Source: Pseudomonas sp. sp1636 | GTDB lineage: Bacteria > Pseudomonadota > Gammaproteobacteria > Pseudomonadales > Pseudomonadaceae | Assembly (NCBI RefSeq): GCF_030376615.1 | Contig: NZ_JARRAB010000019.1 | Span: 38,803-102,802 of the forward strand | DNA length: 64,000 nt | Direction of reading: 5' to 3' | Shown here: positions 26,367 through 36,831 of the stretch, in pieces | Numbering within the stretch: the stretch's first letter is position 1 | Layout of the letters: each line of letters opens with the position of its first letter | Translations under genes and position numbers: made by a program | Notes under the pieces: model-generated | What the model saw: only the letters and a program-made list of their open reading frames with translations | Told to the model about the DNA's origin: nothing | Database searches by the model: none

Positions 26367-29300
26367 TTACCAGACCTGTTCCACCTGCGCTTCGCGCTGC
26401 AGCACGCGGCTGTCGAGGAAGTGGCAGAAGTCCGCCAGACGGGGATGGTCGAAGACATCGGAGACCTTCACCGCCGTGCCGAACTCACTGGCCAGGCGGT
26501 TGACGATCTGGATGGTCTGCAGCGACTGCCCACCCAACTCGAAGAAGTTGTCGCCGGCCTGAATCGCGCCGACGCCGAGGATCTGCTGCCAGATGCTGCG
26601 CACCCGTTGCTGCGTCTCATCGTCCAGCGCCTGCTCACTCGTGCCTTGCAGGTACTGCGCCTGCAAGCGCTTGCGGTCGAGCTTGTTGCTGGCGGTACGC
26701 GGCAGCGCCGGGTAATGGCGGTAATCGGTCGGCACCATGGCCGCCGGCAGCAATTTGGTTAGTTCTTGGCGAATGCCGCGCAGGTCATCACGCGGGCCGC
26801 TGATAAAGGCCACCAACCGGCGCAAGCCGCCGCCCAATTCCAGGCCCTGCACGCAGGCTTCGTCGACACCATTCAAGGCCAACAGACGCGATTCGACCTC
26901 ACCGGGCTGAATGCGGTAACCGCTGATTTTGAATTCGTTATCCAGCCGACCGAGGTAGACCAACTGGCCGTGCTCCACCCGCACTCGATCACCAGTGCGG
27001 TAGACCGCGGTCGGTTGCGTGCCGATCAGCAAGCGGGCAAAAGCTTGCGAGCTACTGGCCTGAGATCCGTTGGCCAGATAACCATTGGCCAATTGCGCGC
27101 CGCACAGCACCAGCTCGCCCTCTTCTGCCGGGCGCCCACCACGGCCCAGCACCAGCGCCGTGACGGCGGCCAACGGCCGACCAATCGGCAAACTCGCGCG
27201 GTCAGGCGCAACGCCTTGCAGGTCGCAGGTGCTCGCCACCACCGTGGTTTCGGTCGGGCCGTAGGTGTTGATCAGACGGACATGCGCCGGCGCCGCAGCC
27301 TGCCAGGCCAGCAGCTGTTCGGGATAGACCGCCTCGCCGCCGATGATCACGCTTTTCAGCCCACCCGGCACCCGCACCAGGCCGGCGCGCAGGGCCACCA
27401 CCCACTCGTTCCAGAACGCGGTCGGCAGGTCGAGCACAGTGATTGCAAGCTGCTCCAGCCCATCGACAAAAGCGCTGATCGACTCCAGCAAGGCATCGGT
27501 ACGCAGCACCAAAGTTGCGCCGGCGCTGAGGCTGACGAACACCTCTTCGATGCTGGCGTCGAAGTTGAACGGGGCGAACTGCAGCAGGCGATCCGTGCCG
27601 TCCACGCCATAGCGCCAACGTGCGGCCTGGATAAAGTGATCCAGCGCGCGGTGGCTGATTTCCACACCCTTGGGCGTACCGCTGGAGCCGGAGGTGAACA
27701 TCAGGTAGGCCGCCGCCTCGCCTTGGCGCGGCGCGCAGAGACGCTTGGCGCTGTGCAGCACGCCGGCCAGCTCAATCGGGCCGCTGTAGCTGTCGGCCAG
27801 GCGATAGCGGAACGCCGCCTCGGTGACCACCAGCGCCAGCTGCGCCGTGGCGCAGATCAGGCGCTGGCGCTCGCCAGGCTGCTCAGGGTCGAGCGGCACA
27901 TACACCGCGCCGGCCAGCAGTACGCCGAGTTGCGCGACAATCGCCTCGGGGCTGCGGCCGAGCATCACCCCAACCCGCTCGCCCGGTTGTACGCCACGCT
28001 CGCTCAAGGCGGCGGCAATGGTTTCGGCCTGCGCCTGCAACTCGCCGTAGCTCACTTTCCGCTCGCCCTGGCACAGCGCCAAGTGCTGCGGCTGGCGTTC
28101 GGCCTGGGCGCGAATGGCCAGCAGCACACTGCTCACCTCGGCCATGGCCGCCTGCTCACTGGCCGGCGCACTGAGTAAATGCTGCGCGCGGTACTGCCCA
28201 CTCCAAGCGCTGAGCAGCTGATCGCGCGGCTGTTGCGGGGCTTGCAACCAGGCGGCCAGCAGGCTGAATAATTCCTCCTGTAACGCCTGTACTTGCGCGG
28301 CGCTGTAGCACGCCGGGTTGGCGTCGTAATCCAGCAACGGCACACCGCCTGCGCCCAGGTGCACTTCCAGGGTCAGATCTTCCACCGGGCCGGCGCTCAA
28401 GCTCAGGGGGCGCGCCGGGCAATCGCCAAACATCTGCGGGCGGTCGAACGGCATGATGTTGATCAGCGGGCCGAACAAGCGCTGCTCGCCGCCGACCCGA
28501 CCGAGGTCGCGGCGCAGCGATTCGTAGCGGTAGTGCTGATGCTTGCGGCTGCTGCGGCGCAGCTTGCCGATGCTCTGCGCGGCCTCGATCAGATTGCTGT
28601 GATCGCTCAGATCGAGGCACAACGGCGCGATGTTCATTTGCATGCACGGCACGTTGAAGGAGGCCGAACCCATGCGGTTCATCACCATCAGACCGAGCAC
28701 CTGAGCGGCGCTGCCGCTGACCTGACGCAGCTGCGCCGACAGCGCGGCCAGCAGCAGATCGGGCCAGCCGATTTTATTGGCCTCGGCCAATTGATTCAGC
28801 GCTTGCCATAAGCCCGACGGCAACACCGCGGAATGGCGGAGGAAGGTTGCCGAAATTGGCGCAACCCGCTCGCTAAAACTGACCGCCTCGGGCAGCGCGC
28901 CGAGCTGTTCGCGCCAGTAAGCTTGCGCCGTGGCCGTACGGCCCTGACTTTCGCGTTCGGCCTCTTCAACCAGCACGGCGGCGTAATCGCCAAACGCACA
29001 GGGCGCCGCCGGCTCACCGCGCAGCGCCGCGCCGTACAGATCGGCGACGCGCTGATACAGCAGGTTGCTGCCATAGCCATCGAGAGCGATGTGGTGAATG
29101 CAGCCGTAGAGAAAATCCACCTGCTCGCCCTGCAACAGGGTGAAGCGGCACGGCCGCTCGCGCTCCAGGTCGAACGCCTGGCGAATATCCGTCATGCCCC
29201 ATTGCTGCACCCAAGCCTGGGCGTCCACCCCAGTTGGAATGTGCAACTGCGCCACGCTTAGCGGCAACTCGACAGGGTTGAACAACACCTGTTCGCCATC

Positions 29301-29483
29301 CACCACAAAGTGCCCGGACAACGCTTCGCACTCGCTCACCGCTTGGCACAGTGCGGCGATCAGCAGCGCGGGCTGGATCTTGCCGGCGAAGGCGATGCAT
29401 TCGGCGGTGTTGAACATGGCGCGGTCTTCATTCAGCACATAGCCGTGCCACAGGCCCAGCTGGGCGACACCCAGCGCCCTCAT
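26367..29483 (-). CDS. amoF: NRPS, C-A-T, predicted lysine module (AmoF-like)
   Basis: A 1038-aa NRPS with an N-terminal condensation domain (HHIALDG, His131, Asp135), an adenylation domain (about 470-940; LMFTSGSSGTPKGV, NTYGPTETTV, YRTGDR) and a carrier domain (FFELGGQSLQ, Ser987). Aligned by eye to GrsA, the specificity residues read D-A-E-D-I-G-T-V-V, which matches a lysine code I recall (DAEDIGTVVK). There is no thioesterase. The condensation domain would accept DHB from the EntB carrier. The ATG at 29483 overlaps the entB stop by 4 bp; the longer open frame from 29582 lies inside entB. Confidence 0.85.
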   Translation of the reverse strand: MRALGVAQLGLWHGYVLNEDRAMFNTAECIAFAGKIQPALLIAALCQAVSECEALSGHFVVDGEQVLFNPVELPLSVAQLHIPTGVDAQAWVQQWGMTDIRQAFDLERERPCRFTLLQGEQVDFLYGCIHHIALDGYGSNLLYQRVADLYGAALRGEPAAPCAFGDYAAVLVEEAERESQGRTATAQAYWREQLGALPEAVSFSERVAPISATFLRHSAVLPSGLWQALNQLAEANKIGWPDLLLAALSAQLRQVSGSAAQVLGLMVMNRMGSASFNVPCMQMNIAPLCLDLSDHSNLIEAAQSIGKLRRSSRKHQHYRYESLRRDLGRVGGEQRLFGPLINIMPFDRPQMFGDCPARPLSLSAGPVEDLTLEVHLGAGGVPLLDYDANPACYSAAQVQALQEELFSLLAAWLQAPQQPRDQLLSAWSGQYRAQHLLSAPASEQAAMAEVSSVLLAIRAQAERQPQHLALCQGERKVSYGELQAQAETIAAALSERGVQPGERVGVMLGRSPEAIVAQLGVLLAGAVYVPLDPEQPGERQRLICATAQLALVVTEAAFRYRLADSYSGPIELAGVLHSAKRLCAPRQGEAAAYLMFTSGSSGTPKGVEISHRALDHFIQAARWRYGVDGTDRLLQFAPFNFDASIEEVFVSLSAGATLVLRTDALLESISAFVDGLEQLAITVLDLPTAFWNEWVVALRAGLVRVPGGLKSVIIGGEAVYPEQLLAWQAAAPAHVRLINTYGPTETTVVASTCDLQGVAPDRASLPIGRPLAAVTALVLGRGGRPAEEGELVLCGAQLANGYLANGSQASSSQAFARLLIGTQPTAVYRTGDRVRVEHGQLVYLGRLDNEFKISGYRIQPGEVESRLLALNGVDEACVQGLELGGGLRRLVAFISGPRDDLRGIRQELTKLLPAAMVPTDYRHYPALPRTASNKLDRKRLQAQYLQGTSEQALDDETQQRVRSIWQQILGVGAIQAGDNFFELGGQSLQTIQIVNRLASEFGTAVKVSDVFDHPRLADFCHFLDSRVLQREAQVEQVW

Positions 29484-30352
29484 GCGGCACCGCCCTGTTG
29501 TTCGATCAGGCTCCACCAGCCGTTCAGGGTCGGCGTCTTGGCCAGGTCGGTGAAACTCAGCTCCAGACCTTGCGCGCGCCACTCGCTGAGCAGCGCCATT
29601 ACCTGAATCGAATCCAGGCCGTAGTCGAGCAGGTTCTCATCGGGGTCGAAGGGCTCGTCCAGTTCATCCAACAGGCTCAACAACCGCGCCTGCAAGGCGG
29701 CGCGGGTCAATGCCGGTGCGGCGACACGATCCAAACCGAGTACCTCAGCGCAGCGCACCACCTGGCCGCAGCGGGTCGCCACGTAATTCAGTGCCATCTG
29801 GTGGTCGGCCTGATTGAAGTCGGCCACGCCATCGGCCAACAGAAACGGCTGGACGTCGCGCATAAAGGCGTCGCAGGCCGTCATCAGACAGCCGATATGG
29901 GCGTAGATGCCGCCGATGATCAGCTGATCGCGGCCCAGCTCGGCCATCATGTGTTCCAGCGGCGAGCGCTGAAAGGCGCTGTAGCGCCACTTCACCAGCA
30001 CCGTGTCGTCAGGTTCCGGGGCCAGGCCGGCGATGATCGCCTGGCGCTCAGGATGTTGGGTGATGCCCGGCCCCCACATATCGTTGAGCAGCGCCCGCTC
30101 GGCGTCGCTTTGCACGCCCGGCTGAGCGGTATACACCACCGGAATGCCCAGCGCTTTGCACTGCGCGCGTACCGCTGCGAGGCGCTCGACCAGGGCGCCG
30201 ACAAAGGCGCTGTCGGCCTCCCAGAAGTCGGCGAAATACGCCTGCATGTCGTGAATCAACAGCACCGCACGGGCTGGATCAAGCGCCCACTTGACCTTGT
30301 TCGGCGTCCATTCGCTGGGGGTTTGGTAGGGCTGCAGAGCCGGGATAGCCAT
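29480..30352 (-). CDS. entB: Isochorismatase / aryl carrier protein (EntB)
   Basis: A 290-aa bifunctional protein. The N-terminal isochorismatase domain has the catalytic Asp35 (LLIHDMQAYF) and a Lys in LVKWRYSAFQRS, followed by GGIYAHIGCLMTACDAFM. The C-terminal aryl carrier domain has the phosphopantetheine Ser248 in LDYGLDSIQ. It converts isochorismate to dihydro-DHB and then carries DHB as a thioester for the NRPS. Gap of 13 bp after entE; overlaps the NRPS start. Confidence 0.92.
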   Translation of the reverse strand: MAIPALQPYQTPSEWTPNKVKWALDPARAVLLIHDMQAYFADFWEADSAFVGALVERLAAVRAQCKALGIPVVYTAQPGVQSDAERALLNDMWGPGITQHPERQAIIAGLAPEPDDTVLVKWRYSAFQRSPLEHMMAELGRDQLIIGGIYAHIGCLMTACDAFMRDVQPFLLADGVADFNQADHQMALNYVATRCGQVVRCAEVLGLDRVAAPALTRAALQARLLSLLDELDEPFDPDENLLDYGLDSIQVMALLSEWRAQGLELSFTDLAKTPTLNGWWSLIEQQGGAA

Positions 30353-30365
30353 GAAAATAAAGTCC

Positions 30366-32006
30366 TTATGCGATAGGGGCTGATTCGGTAGGGGTAAGGT
30401 GCGCGGCGATACGTTGGCGCAAACGTTTTTTGTCGACCTTGCCGACAGCGGTCATGGGCAGTTGGTCGAGCTGTTCGAAACGGTCGGGCAGCTTGTAATC
30501 GGCCAGCCCCAGGCCGCGCAGAAACTTGCGCAGGGCGATGCTCTTGAGCGCCGGGTCACGGCTGACCACGAAGGCGCAGCTCTTCTCGCCCAAGGCCGTG
30601 TCGGGCATGGCCACCAGCGCCGCGTGGGTGATCGCCGGATGGGCCATCAGCAGGTTTTCGATCTCTTCGGCGGCGATCTTTTCGCCGCCGCGATTGATCT
30701 GATCCTTGATCCGCCCGACCACCTCCAGGTAGCCATCGGCGCGCAGCCGCACCAGATCGCCGGAGCGGTAAAAACCCTCGGCATCGAAGGCCTGGGCGTT
30801 GTGTGCCGGGCTCTGGAAGTAACCGCGAATGGTGTAGGGGCCACGGGTCAGCAGCGCGCCGACCTCGCCAAGCGCCACCGGCTGGTCGTCACGGCCGAGC
30901 ACGCGCACCTCATCCGCCGGGCTCATCGGGCAACCCTGGGTGGCGAAGACATGCGCCTCGTCATCATCGAGACGGGTGTAATTGACCAAGCCTTCGGCCA
31001 TGCCGAACACCTGTTGCAAACGGCAGCCAAGCTCACTGCCGATGCGCCGCGCCTGCGCTTCGGGCAAGCGCGCGCCACCGACCTGCAACAACCGCAGGCT
31101 GGCCAGTTCGCTCGCTTGCCCGGCAGCGGCCTGCAACCACAGCGACAGGGCCGGCGGCACCAAAGCGGCGACAGTTACCCGGTGGCGGGCGACCAACGGG
31201 AAGCAGGTTGCGGCCCCCGGATCGGCGGCCAGCACCACGCAGCCGCCGGCATGGAAAACCCCCAGCGCACCGGGCGAGCTCAGGGCGAAGTTGTGCGCCG
31301 CCGGCAACGCGCAGAGGTAACGCGTGTCGCGGTCGAAGCCACAGAGCTCAACACTGCGTCGCACGCTGTAGGCGTAGTCGTCATGGGTGCGCGGAATCAG
31401 CTTCGGCGTGCCGGTGCTGCCGCCGGAAAGCTGGAAGAACGCCACCTGATCGGCCGGCGTCGGCGCATAGGCACACTGTGCGGCTACCGGCTCAAACCAG
31501 GCACGCAACGAGCGCACAGGGTCGGAATCGCCATCGAACAGCAGGGTGTCGAGTTCGGCAATGGCGCCCTGTAATTCGCCGACAAAGTCCTCGTCGACGA
31601 ACAGCGGATGCTGGCGACTGCCGATAAATAAGCGGGGCCGCACCTGCCCGGCATAGGCCAACAGCTCCAGACGGCTATGGCTAAACAAGGCGTTGACCGG
31701 AGCGATACCAACCTTGAGCAAGGCAAAGAACACGACATAGAACTCAGCCTTATTGGCCAACTGCACCAGGGCGCGATCTCCCGGCGCGAAGCCCAGATTG
31801 GCCAAGCGCCGGGCCAGGTATGTGGCTTGCACATCCAGCTGGGCATAGCTCAGCTGCCGCTCGCCGCAAATCAGCGCAATCGCTTCCGGGTGCGCCTGTA
31901 CCTGGGCTTCAAGCAGTTGCGTCAGCGGCTCACCGCGCCAGTAGCCGGCCTGGCGATAACGCTCGGCAAACGCGACGGGCCAGGGCGTAAATGGCACCAA
32001 ACTCAT
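30366..32006 (-). CDS. entE: 2,3-dihydroxybenzoate-AMP ligase (EntE)
   Basis: A 546-aa acyl-adenylating enzyme that activates DHB with ATP and loads it on the EntB carrier. It shows QLSGGSTGTPKLIPRTH as P-loop-like A3 motif, the DHB-pocket segment LPAAHNFALSSPG with the conserved Asn, GMAEGLVNYTR, YRSGDLVR and the hinge VVGRIKDQINRGGEKIAAEE. The C-terminal KVDKKRLR gives the catalytic Lys. The start overlaps the entC stop by 4 bp. Confidence 0.93.
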   Translation of the reverse strand: MSLVPFTPWPVAFAERYRQAGYWRGEPLTQLLEAQVQAHPEAIALICGERQLSYAQLDVQATYLARRLANLGFAPGDRALVQLANKAEFYVVFFALLKVGIAPVNALFSHSRLELLAYAGQVRPRLFIGSRQHPLFVDEDFVGELQGAIAELDTLLFDGDSDPVRSLRAWFEPVAAQCAYAPTPADQVAFFQLSGGSTGTPKLIPRTHDDYAYSVRRSVELCGFDRDTRYLCALPAAHNFALSSPGALGVFHAGGCVVLAADPGAATCFPLVARHRVTVAALVPPALSLWLQAAAGQASELASLRLLQVGGARLPEAQARRIGSELGCRLQQVFGMAEGLVNYTRLDDDEAHVFATQGCPMSPADEVRVLGRDDQPVALGEVGALLTRGPYTIRGYFQSPAHNAQAFDAEGFYRSGDLVRLRADGYLEVVGRIKDQINRGGEKIAAEEIENLLMAHPAITHAALVAMPDTALGEKSCAFVVSRDPALKSIALRKFLRGLGLADYKLPDRFEQLDQLPMTAVGKVDKKRLRQRIAAHLTPTESAPIA

Positions 32007-33175
32007 AGCGCCTCCCGTTCCAGGCCGAAGGCCGAGAGCATAGTGCCGAGCTTGTTACCGGTCTCCAACCACTCCGACTCCGGGCAAGATGCCGTGACCA
32101 GCCCCGCCCCGGCAAACAGGCTGACCCGGGTGTGCTCGACGATGCCGCAGCGGATCGCCACCGCCCATTCGCCGTTGCCATCGGCATCACTCCAACCGAC
32201 GATGCCGCCAAATACGCCACGGTCGAACGGCTCCAGTTCGGCGATCAATTGCTTGGCCGCTGCGGTCGGAAAGCCACACAGCGCCGGCGTCGGGTGCAGG
32301 CGACAGGCCAGGCTCAACGCCGAGGCCGGAGTGGCCAGCTCGCCGGCGATCTGCGTCGACAGGTGCCAGAGCCGCGCGGTCTTCAGCAGCGAAGGCGCAG
32401 CGGCCACGTTCAGGCGGCGACACAACGGCCGCAGCTGGCGATCCAGCTCCTCGATCACCAGACGGTGCTCGTGCAGATCCTTGCTCGATTGCAGCAGCGC
32501 CTGCGCCACCAACGCATCGGCAGCCGGATCAGGCAGGCGCTTGGCCGAACCGGCCAGGGGGTTGGAGGTGAAGTGACGGCCCTGCTGACGCAGCAACAGC
32601 TCGGGACTGGCGCCGATCAGCACGCCGCCCGCCGGCAGATCCATGGAGAAGTGGTAGGCCTCGGGATTCTGCTGGCGCAGCCCCTGGAACACCGTGGCGG
32701 CGCAGGGCGCGCTGTCGAACTCCAGCTGCAACAGCCGCGACAGCACCACCTTGCTTACCTGGCCGCCACGCAGCACTTCAACTGCCCGACCCACGGCCTG
32801 CTGGAAACCGGCCCGATTCGGCTGTTCGGTGCAGTGGCGGGCTTTGCCGCAGGGGAATCCACAGACCCTGGTCGGCGGCGCGACCGGCAGCAGGCGCGAA
32901 GCATGGCGCGGCACGAACAAACTGGAGGGTTGCTGCTTGTCGAAGGGGATCACCCCGACCACCAGCGGCTGACTCAAGCCCGCCGCCTTGGCCTCGGCAA
33001 AGGCGGCCTCGACCGCCCGTTCGACCCCGTGGCCCTCCTCACCCGCCGGTGTCTCGATGGCCTTGAAACAACCGCTGGCCTCAACCCCGCCTTCGGGGGA
33101 ATAGAACCGATAGGTGGGTGCATCGCTATCGTTCCAAGGGGAGCCCCCACGAGCGACACGCGTCAATGCATTCAC
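32003..33175 (-). CDS. entC: Isochorismate synthase (EntC)
   Basis: A 390-aa chorismate-utilising enzyme that converts chorismate to isochorismate, the first step to DHB. Family blocks: GVLIGASPELLLRQ, NPLAGSAKR, DLHEHRLVIEELDRQL, LHPTPALCGFP and FAGAGLVTASCPESEW. I choose the GTG at 33173-33175 because GGAGG lies 5 nt upstream; a TTG further upstream (33208) would lie inside the Fur-box palindrome. First gene of the seven-gene siderophore synthesis operon. Confidence 0.92.
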   Translation of the reverse strand: MNALTRVARGGSPWNDSDAPTYRFYSPEGGVEASGCFKAIETPAGEEGHGVERAVEAAFAEAKAAGLSQPLVVGVIPFDKQQPSSLFVPRHASRLLPVAPPTRVCGFPCGKARHCTEQPNRAGFQQAVGRAVEVLRGGQVSKVVLSRLLQLEFDSAPCAATVFQGLRQQNPEAYHFSMDLPAGGVLIGASPELLLRQQGRHFTSNPLAGSAKRLPDPAADALVAQALLQSSKDLHEHRLVIEELDRQLRPLCRRLNVAAAPSLLKTARLWHLSTQIAGELATPASALSLACRLHPTPALCGFPTAAAKQLIAELEPFDRGVFGGIVGWSDADGNGEWAVAIRCGIVEHTRVSLFAGAGLVTASCPESEWLETGNKLGTMLSAFGLEREAL

Positions 33176-33194
33176 TCCAACCTCCACATTCAAC

Positions 33195-33213
33195 GCTAAT
33201 GCGAACAATTAGC
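33195..33213. promoter_or_regulatory. Fur box before the siderophore synthesis operon
   Basis: The 19-bp inverted repeat GCTAATGCGAACAATTAGC has perfect 6-bp arms and sits 20 bp upstream of the entC start. Together with preceding AAC it gives AACGCTAAT, shared with the palindrome at 12289-12307. It fits iron-dependent repression of the whole synthesis operon. Confidence 0.65.
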
Positions 33214-33453
33214 ATTTACATAAAGGAGGCAAAACTAACCACTCGGCGAAGTTGAGTCAATTTATTTCTAAGGCTCTAGAGTGCGCTATGCGGTACCTCA
33301 CTTGGATTCTTGGCGTGCTGTCGGCGTGCAGTTTGCGGATTCCACGCTGACTCCGGACGCTCATTCCATGGCCATCCGGACACTTCCCAGGCAGGCAGCC
33401 GCGCAGGCCTTATTCACCACCCTCGGCCTCTCTCTCGAAACAAAGAGGTCGTC

Positions 33454-33810
33454 GTGAAGCGTTTATCCATGCGTAACGTCCGAGAGATGCTGCGCCTCAG
33501 GTTCGACTGCGGCTTGTCCGCCCGCAAGGTCGCCCGCGGCCTGGACATCGACCACCGCAGTGCCGGTGATTATCTCTGTCGCTTTGCCGCCAGCGGCCTC
33601 ACCTGGCCCACTGCGTTATCCGATGCAGAACTGCAGCGCTAGCTGTTTCCACCGCCCCCCGTGGTGCCCGGCGAGCAGCGGCCACTGTCCGACTGGGGGT
33701 GGGGGCATGCAGAGCCGCGTCGTCTCGGCGTGACCCTGGCGCTGCTCTGGCAGGAATACCGCCTGGCGGACGCACTCCCCCATCAACTGCAAGCAGCTGG
33801 TCAGCTGTGA
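33454..33810 (+). pseudogene. istA: Truncated IS21-family istA transposase remnant
   Basis: The frame encodes KRLSMRNVREMLRLRFDCG and LSARKVARGLDIDHRSAGDY, the N-terminal HTH of IS21-type IstA. A TAG at 33640-33642 interrupts it, and the same frame continues with RRLFPPPPVVPG-like and GVTLALLWQEYRLA sequence before ending. Only about 110 of some 500 residues remain, and no istB follows. It is a dead relic next to the siderophore operon. Confidence 0.8.
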
Positions 33811-33838
33811 ATGCAAACCGGTGGTCAAGTGAATGCAA
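33799..33838. repeat. Short direct repeat at the IS21 remnant edge
   Basis: GTGAATGCAA occurs at 33807-33816 and 33829-33838, each preceded by GGTCA, 22 bp apart. IS21-family ends carry multiple short repeats, so this may be the residual right end of the element. The match to a known end was not checked. Confidence 0.4.
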
Positions 33839-33912
33839 TTGCGCAACCACTGCGCTGACGCAGAAAAAGCCGCGTGCTAGAGTCGCCGGCATACCCATTC
33901 GGAGCTTATTCG

Positions 33913-34266
33913 ATGCGTCGTTTAGCATTGCTGGCACTCTGCGCCCTGTCCGGCCTGGCCTGGGGCGAGGCTTGCGTGATCCACAGCCAGGCCGAGCGCC
34001 TGGACGTCAAAGTCTGCCAGCAGAATCGCAGCATCCCGCCGAACCTGTTTCGCAGCGGTTTCTGCCAACCGCAACTGAAAGGGCAGAAGGTCGAAGTCGC
34101 CTTCGTCGAGCAATGCCCCATCGGCGCCTACGGCGTCTGCCGCAACGCCAGGGTCGGCGGCACGCCCTACCAGCAGGACATTCACTATTACGGCGTGGCC
34201 AGCGACGCCGCCTACCTCAAGCCGTTTTGCGAACGGCAGAACAAAGGCGTGTGGATGGCGCGCTAG
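33913..34266 (+). CDS. Small secreted cysteine-rich protein, unknown
   Basis: A 117-aa protein with a signal peptide (MRRLALLALCALSGLAWG) and six further cysteines spaced through the mature chain (EAC, KVC, GFC, EQC, GVC, PFC), which suggests three disulfides in the periplasm. GGAG at 33901-33904 precedes the ATG at 33913. Related pseudomonad proteins exist as conserved hypotheticals; I cannot assign a function. Confidence 0.65.
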   Translation: MRRLALLALCALSGLAWGEACVIHSQAERLDVKVCQQNRSIPPNLFRSGFCQPQLKGQKVEVAFVEQCPIGAYGVCRNARVGGTPYQQDIHYYGVASDAAYLKPFCERQNKGVWMAR

Positions 34267-34319
34267 CCAGCCGCTCAGGACGCAAGCAACAGGCCGCCGC
34301 ACGCCTGTCGAGGACGTCC

Positions 34320-35531
<1,212 letters not shown>

Positions 35532-35695
35532 GTTTGGGGGCTCCATCATTGGTCTGCGTGATCACGGCCATGCGGTTTTTTGTCATGCAGTTTCTGGCGC
35601 TCCTTGGCTGCGCTGCACAGGCTGGCGGCGAGCCTGTGCAGCAGGCGCTTGAGGGCGAAGTCATGGCTGAGGATTCACTGGCTTTATAATTTACT

Positions 35696-35710
35696 TGTTA
35701 TAACATAACA
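35696..35710. promoter_or_regulatory. Zur box
   Basis: The perfect palindrome TGTTATAACATAACA matches the core GTTATNNNATAAC of gammaproteobacterial Zur sites. It is 32 bp before the folE2 start and 165 bp before the divergent COG0523 gene. Both genes belong to the classic zinc-starvation regulon, so the call rests on sequence and context. Confidence 0.75.
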
Positions 35711-35741
35711 CTTAATTCAATTGCCCAGCGTCGGATTTCTG

Positions 35742-36638
35742 ATGACCGCCCTGACCTTGCCGGATATTGCCGCCCAAACCAGCCGCCACGAGCACACCCT
35801 GGACTGGGTCGGCATGGGCGAAATCGCCCTGCCGCTGTTGTTGGCCGAACAACGCATCGATGCCCGCGCCGATGCCGGCGTCAGCCTCGATGACGCCGGC
35901 GCTCGCGGCATTCATATGTCGCGCCTGTACCTGGCGCTGCAGGTGCTGGAGGGCGAAACCCTCAGCCCCGGGTTGTTGCAGCAGGTTCTTGGCGAATTCC
36001 TGGCCAGCCATCAGGGGCTGGCGAAACGCGCCTATCTCCATCTGCGTGGCGCGGCGCTACTCAGCCGCCCGGCGCTGATCAGCCCGCTGGCCGGCTGGAA
36101 GGCCTACCCCTTCGAGGTGCGTGCCCGCCAGGATCCCTGGGGGTTCCACGTGGAACTGCAGGTAAAAATCACCTATGCCTCGACCTGCCCCTGCTCTGCC
36201 GCGCTGGCCCGCCAGCTGATCCAGCAGCGTTTCGTCGAGAACTTCGCCCACCAGCCACTCAACCATCAGCAGGTGCTGGCCTGGCTCGGCTCGACCCAGG
36301 GCATTCTCGCCACGCCGCACAGCCAGCGCAGCAGCGCGACCCTGCGGGTGCGCCTGGATTCGTCGACCCGCGAACTGCCGCTGGTCGAGCTGATCGATCG
36401 CGCCGAGCAGGCCCTGGGCACCGCCGTGCAGACCGCGGTCAAACGTGCCGACGAACAAGCCTTCGCCCTGGCCAACGGGCAGAACCTGATGTTCTGCGAA
36501 GACGCCGCCCGCCGCCTGCACAGTGCCCTGCTGCTGCAACCCGGGCTGAGCGGCTTCAAGCTGCGCGTGGTGCATGCGGAAAGCCTGCACGCCCATGATG
36601 CGGTGGCGCAAAGCCGCTGGAACTGGAGCCCGGCATGA
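35742..36638 (+). CDS. folE2: GTP cyclohydrolase IB (FolE2)
   Basis: A 298-aa FolE2/COG1469 enzyme that converts GTP to dihydroneopterin triphosphate for folate without the strict zinc need of FolE1. The hallmark Cys motif STCPCSAAL and the glutamate-rich QVKITYAS and ARGIHMSRLY segments are present. ATG at 35742 is chosen; a TTG at 35721 is the alternative. Being divergent from a COG0523 gene with a Zur box between, it would serve as the zinc-independent back-up. Confidence 0.9.
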   Translation: MTALTLPDIAAQTSRHEHTLDWVGMGEIALPLLLAEQRIDARADAGVSLDDAGARGIHMSRLYLALQVLEGETLSPGLLQQVLGEFLASHQGLAKRAYLHLRGAALLSRPALISPLAGWKAYPFEVRARQDPWGFHVELQVKITYASTCPCSAALARQLIQQRFVENFAHQPLNHQQVLAWLGSTQGILATPHSQRSSATLRVRLDSSTRELPLVELIDRAEQALGTAVQTAVKRADEQAFALANGQNLMFCEDAARRLHSALLLQPGLSGFKLRVVHAESLHAHDAVAQSRWNWSPA

Positions 36639-36831
36639 TCCGCCGCCAGCCTGTTCAACCCCCGCTCAAGAGCCTGGCAACCGTCGGCTGCGCGCTCAAG
36701 CGCACAGCTTGTAGCGACCAATCGGAGATGCCTCGTTCCGCGCTTATGGGCGCGCCGCCTAGCTGAGCGCGCTTGAGTTCTCGAGCGGTCGTCATTGAAA
36801 ATGCGCCTTGCCCCCGTGCAGAGGCTCAAGA

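Noticed and set aside
33176..33208. TTG start at 33208 for isochorismate synthase
   Set aside because: It would place the start inside the Fur palindrome; GTG at 33175 has a proper GGAGG.
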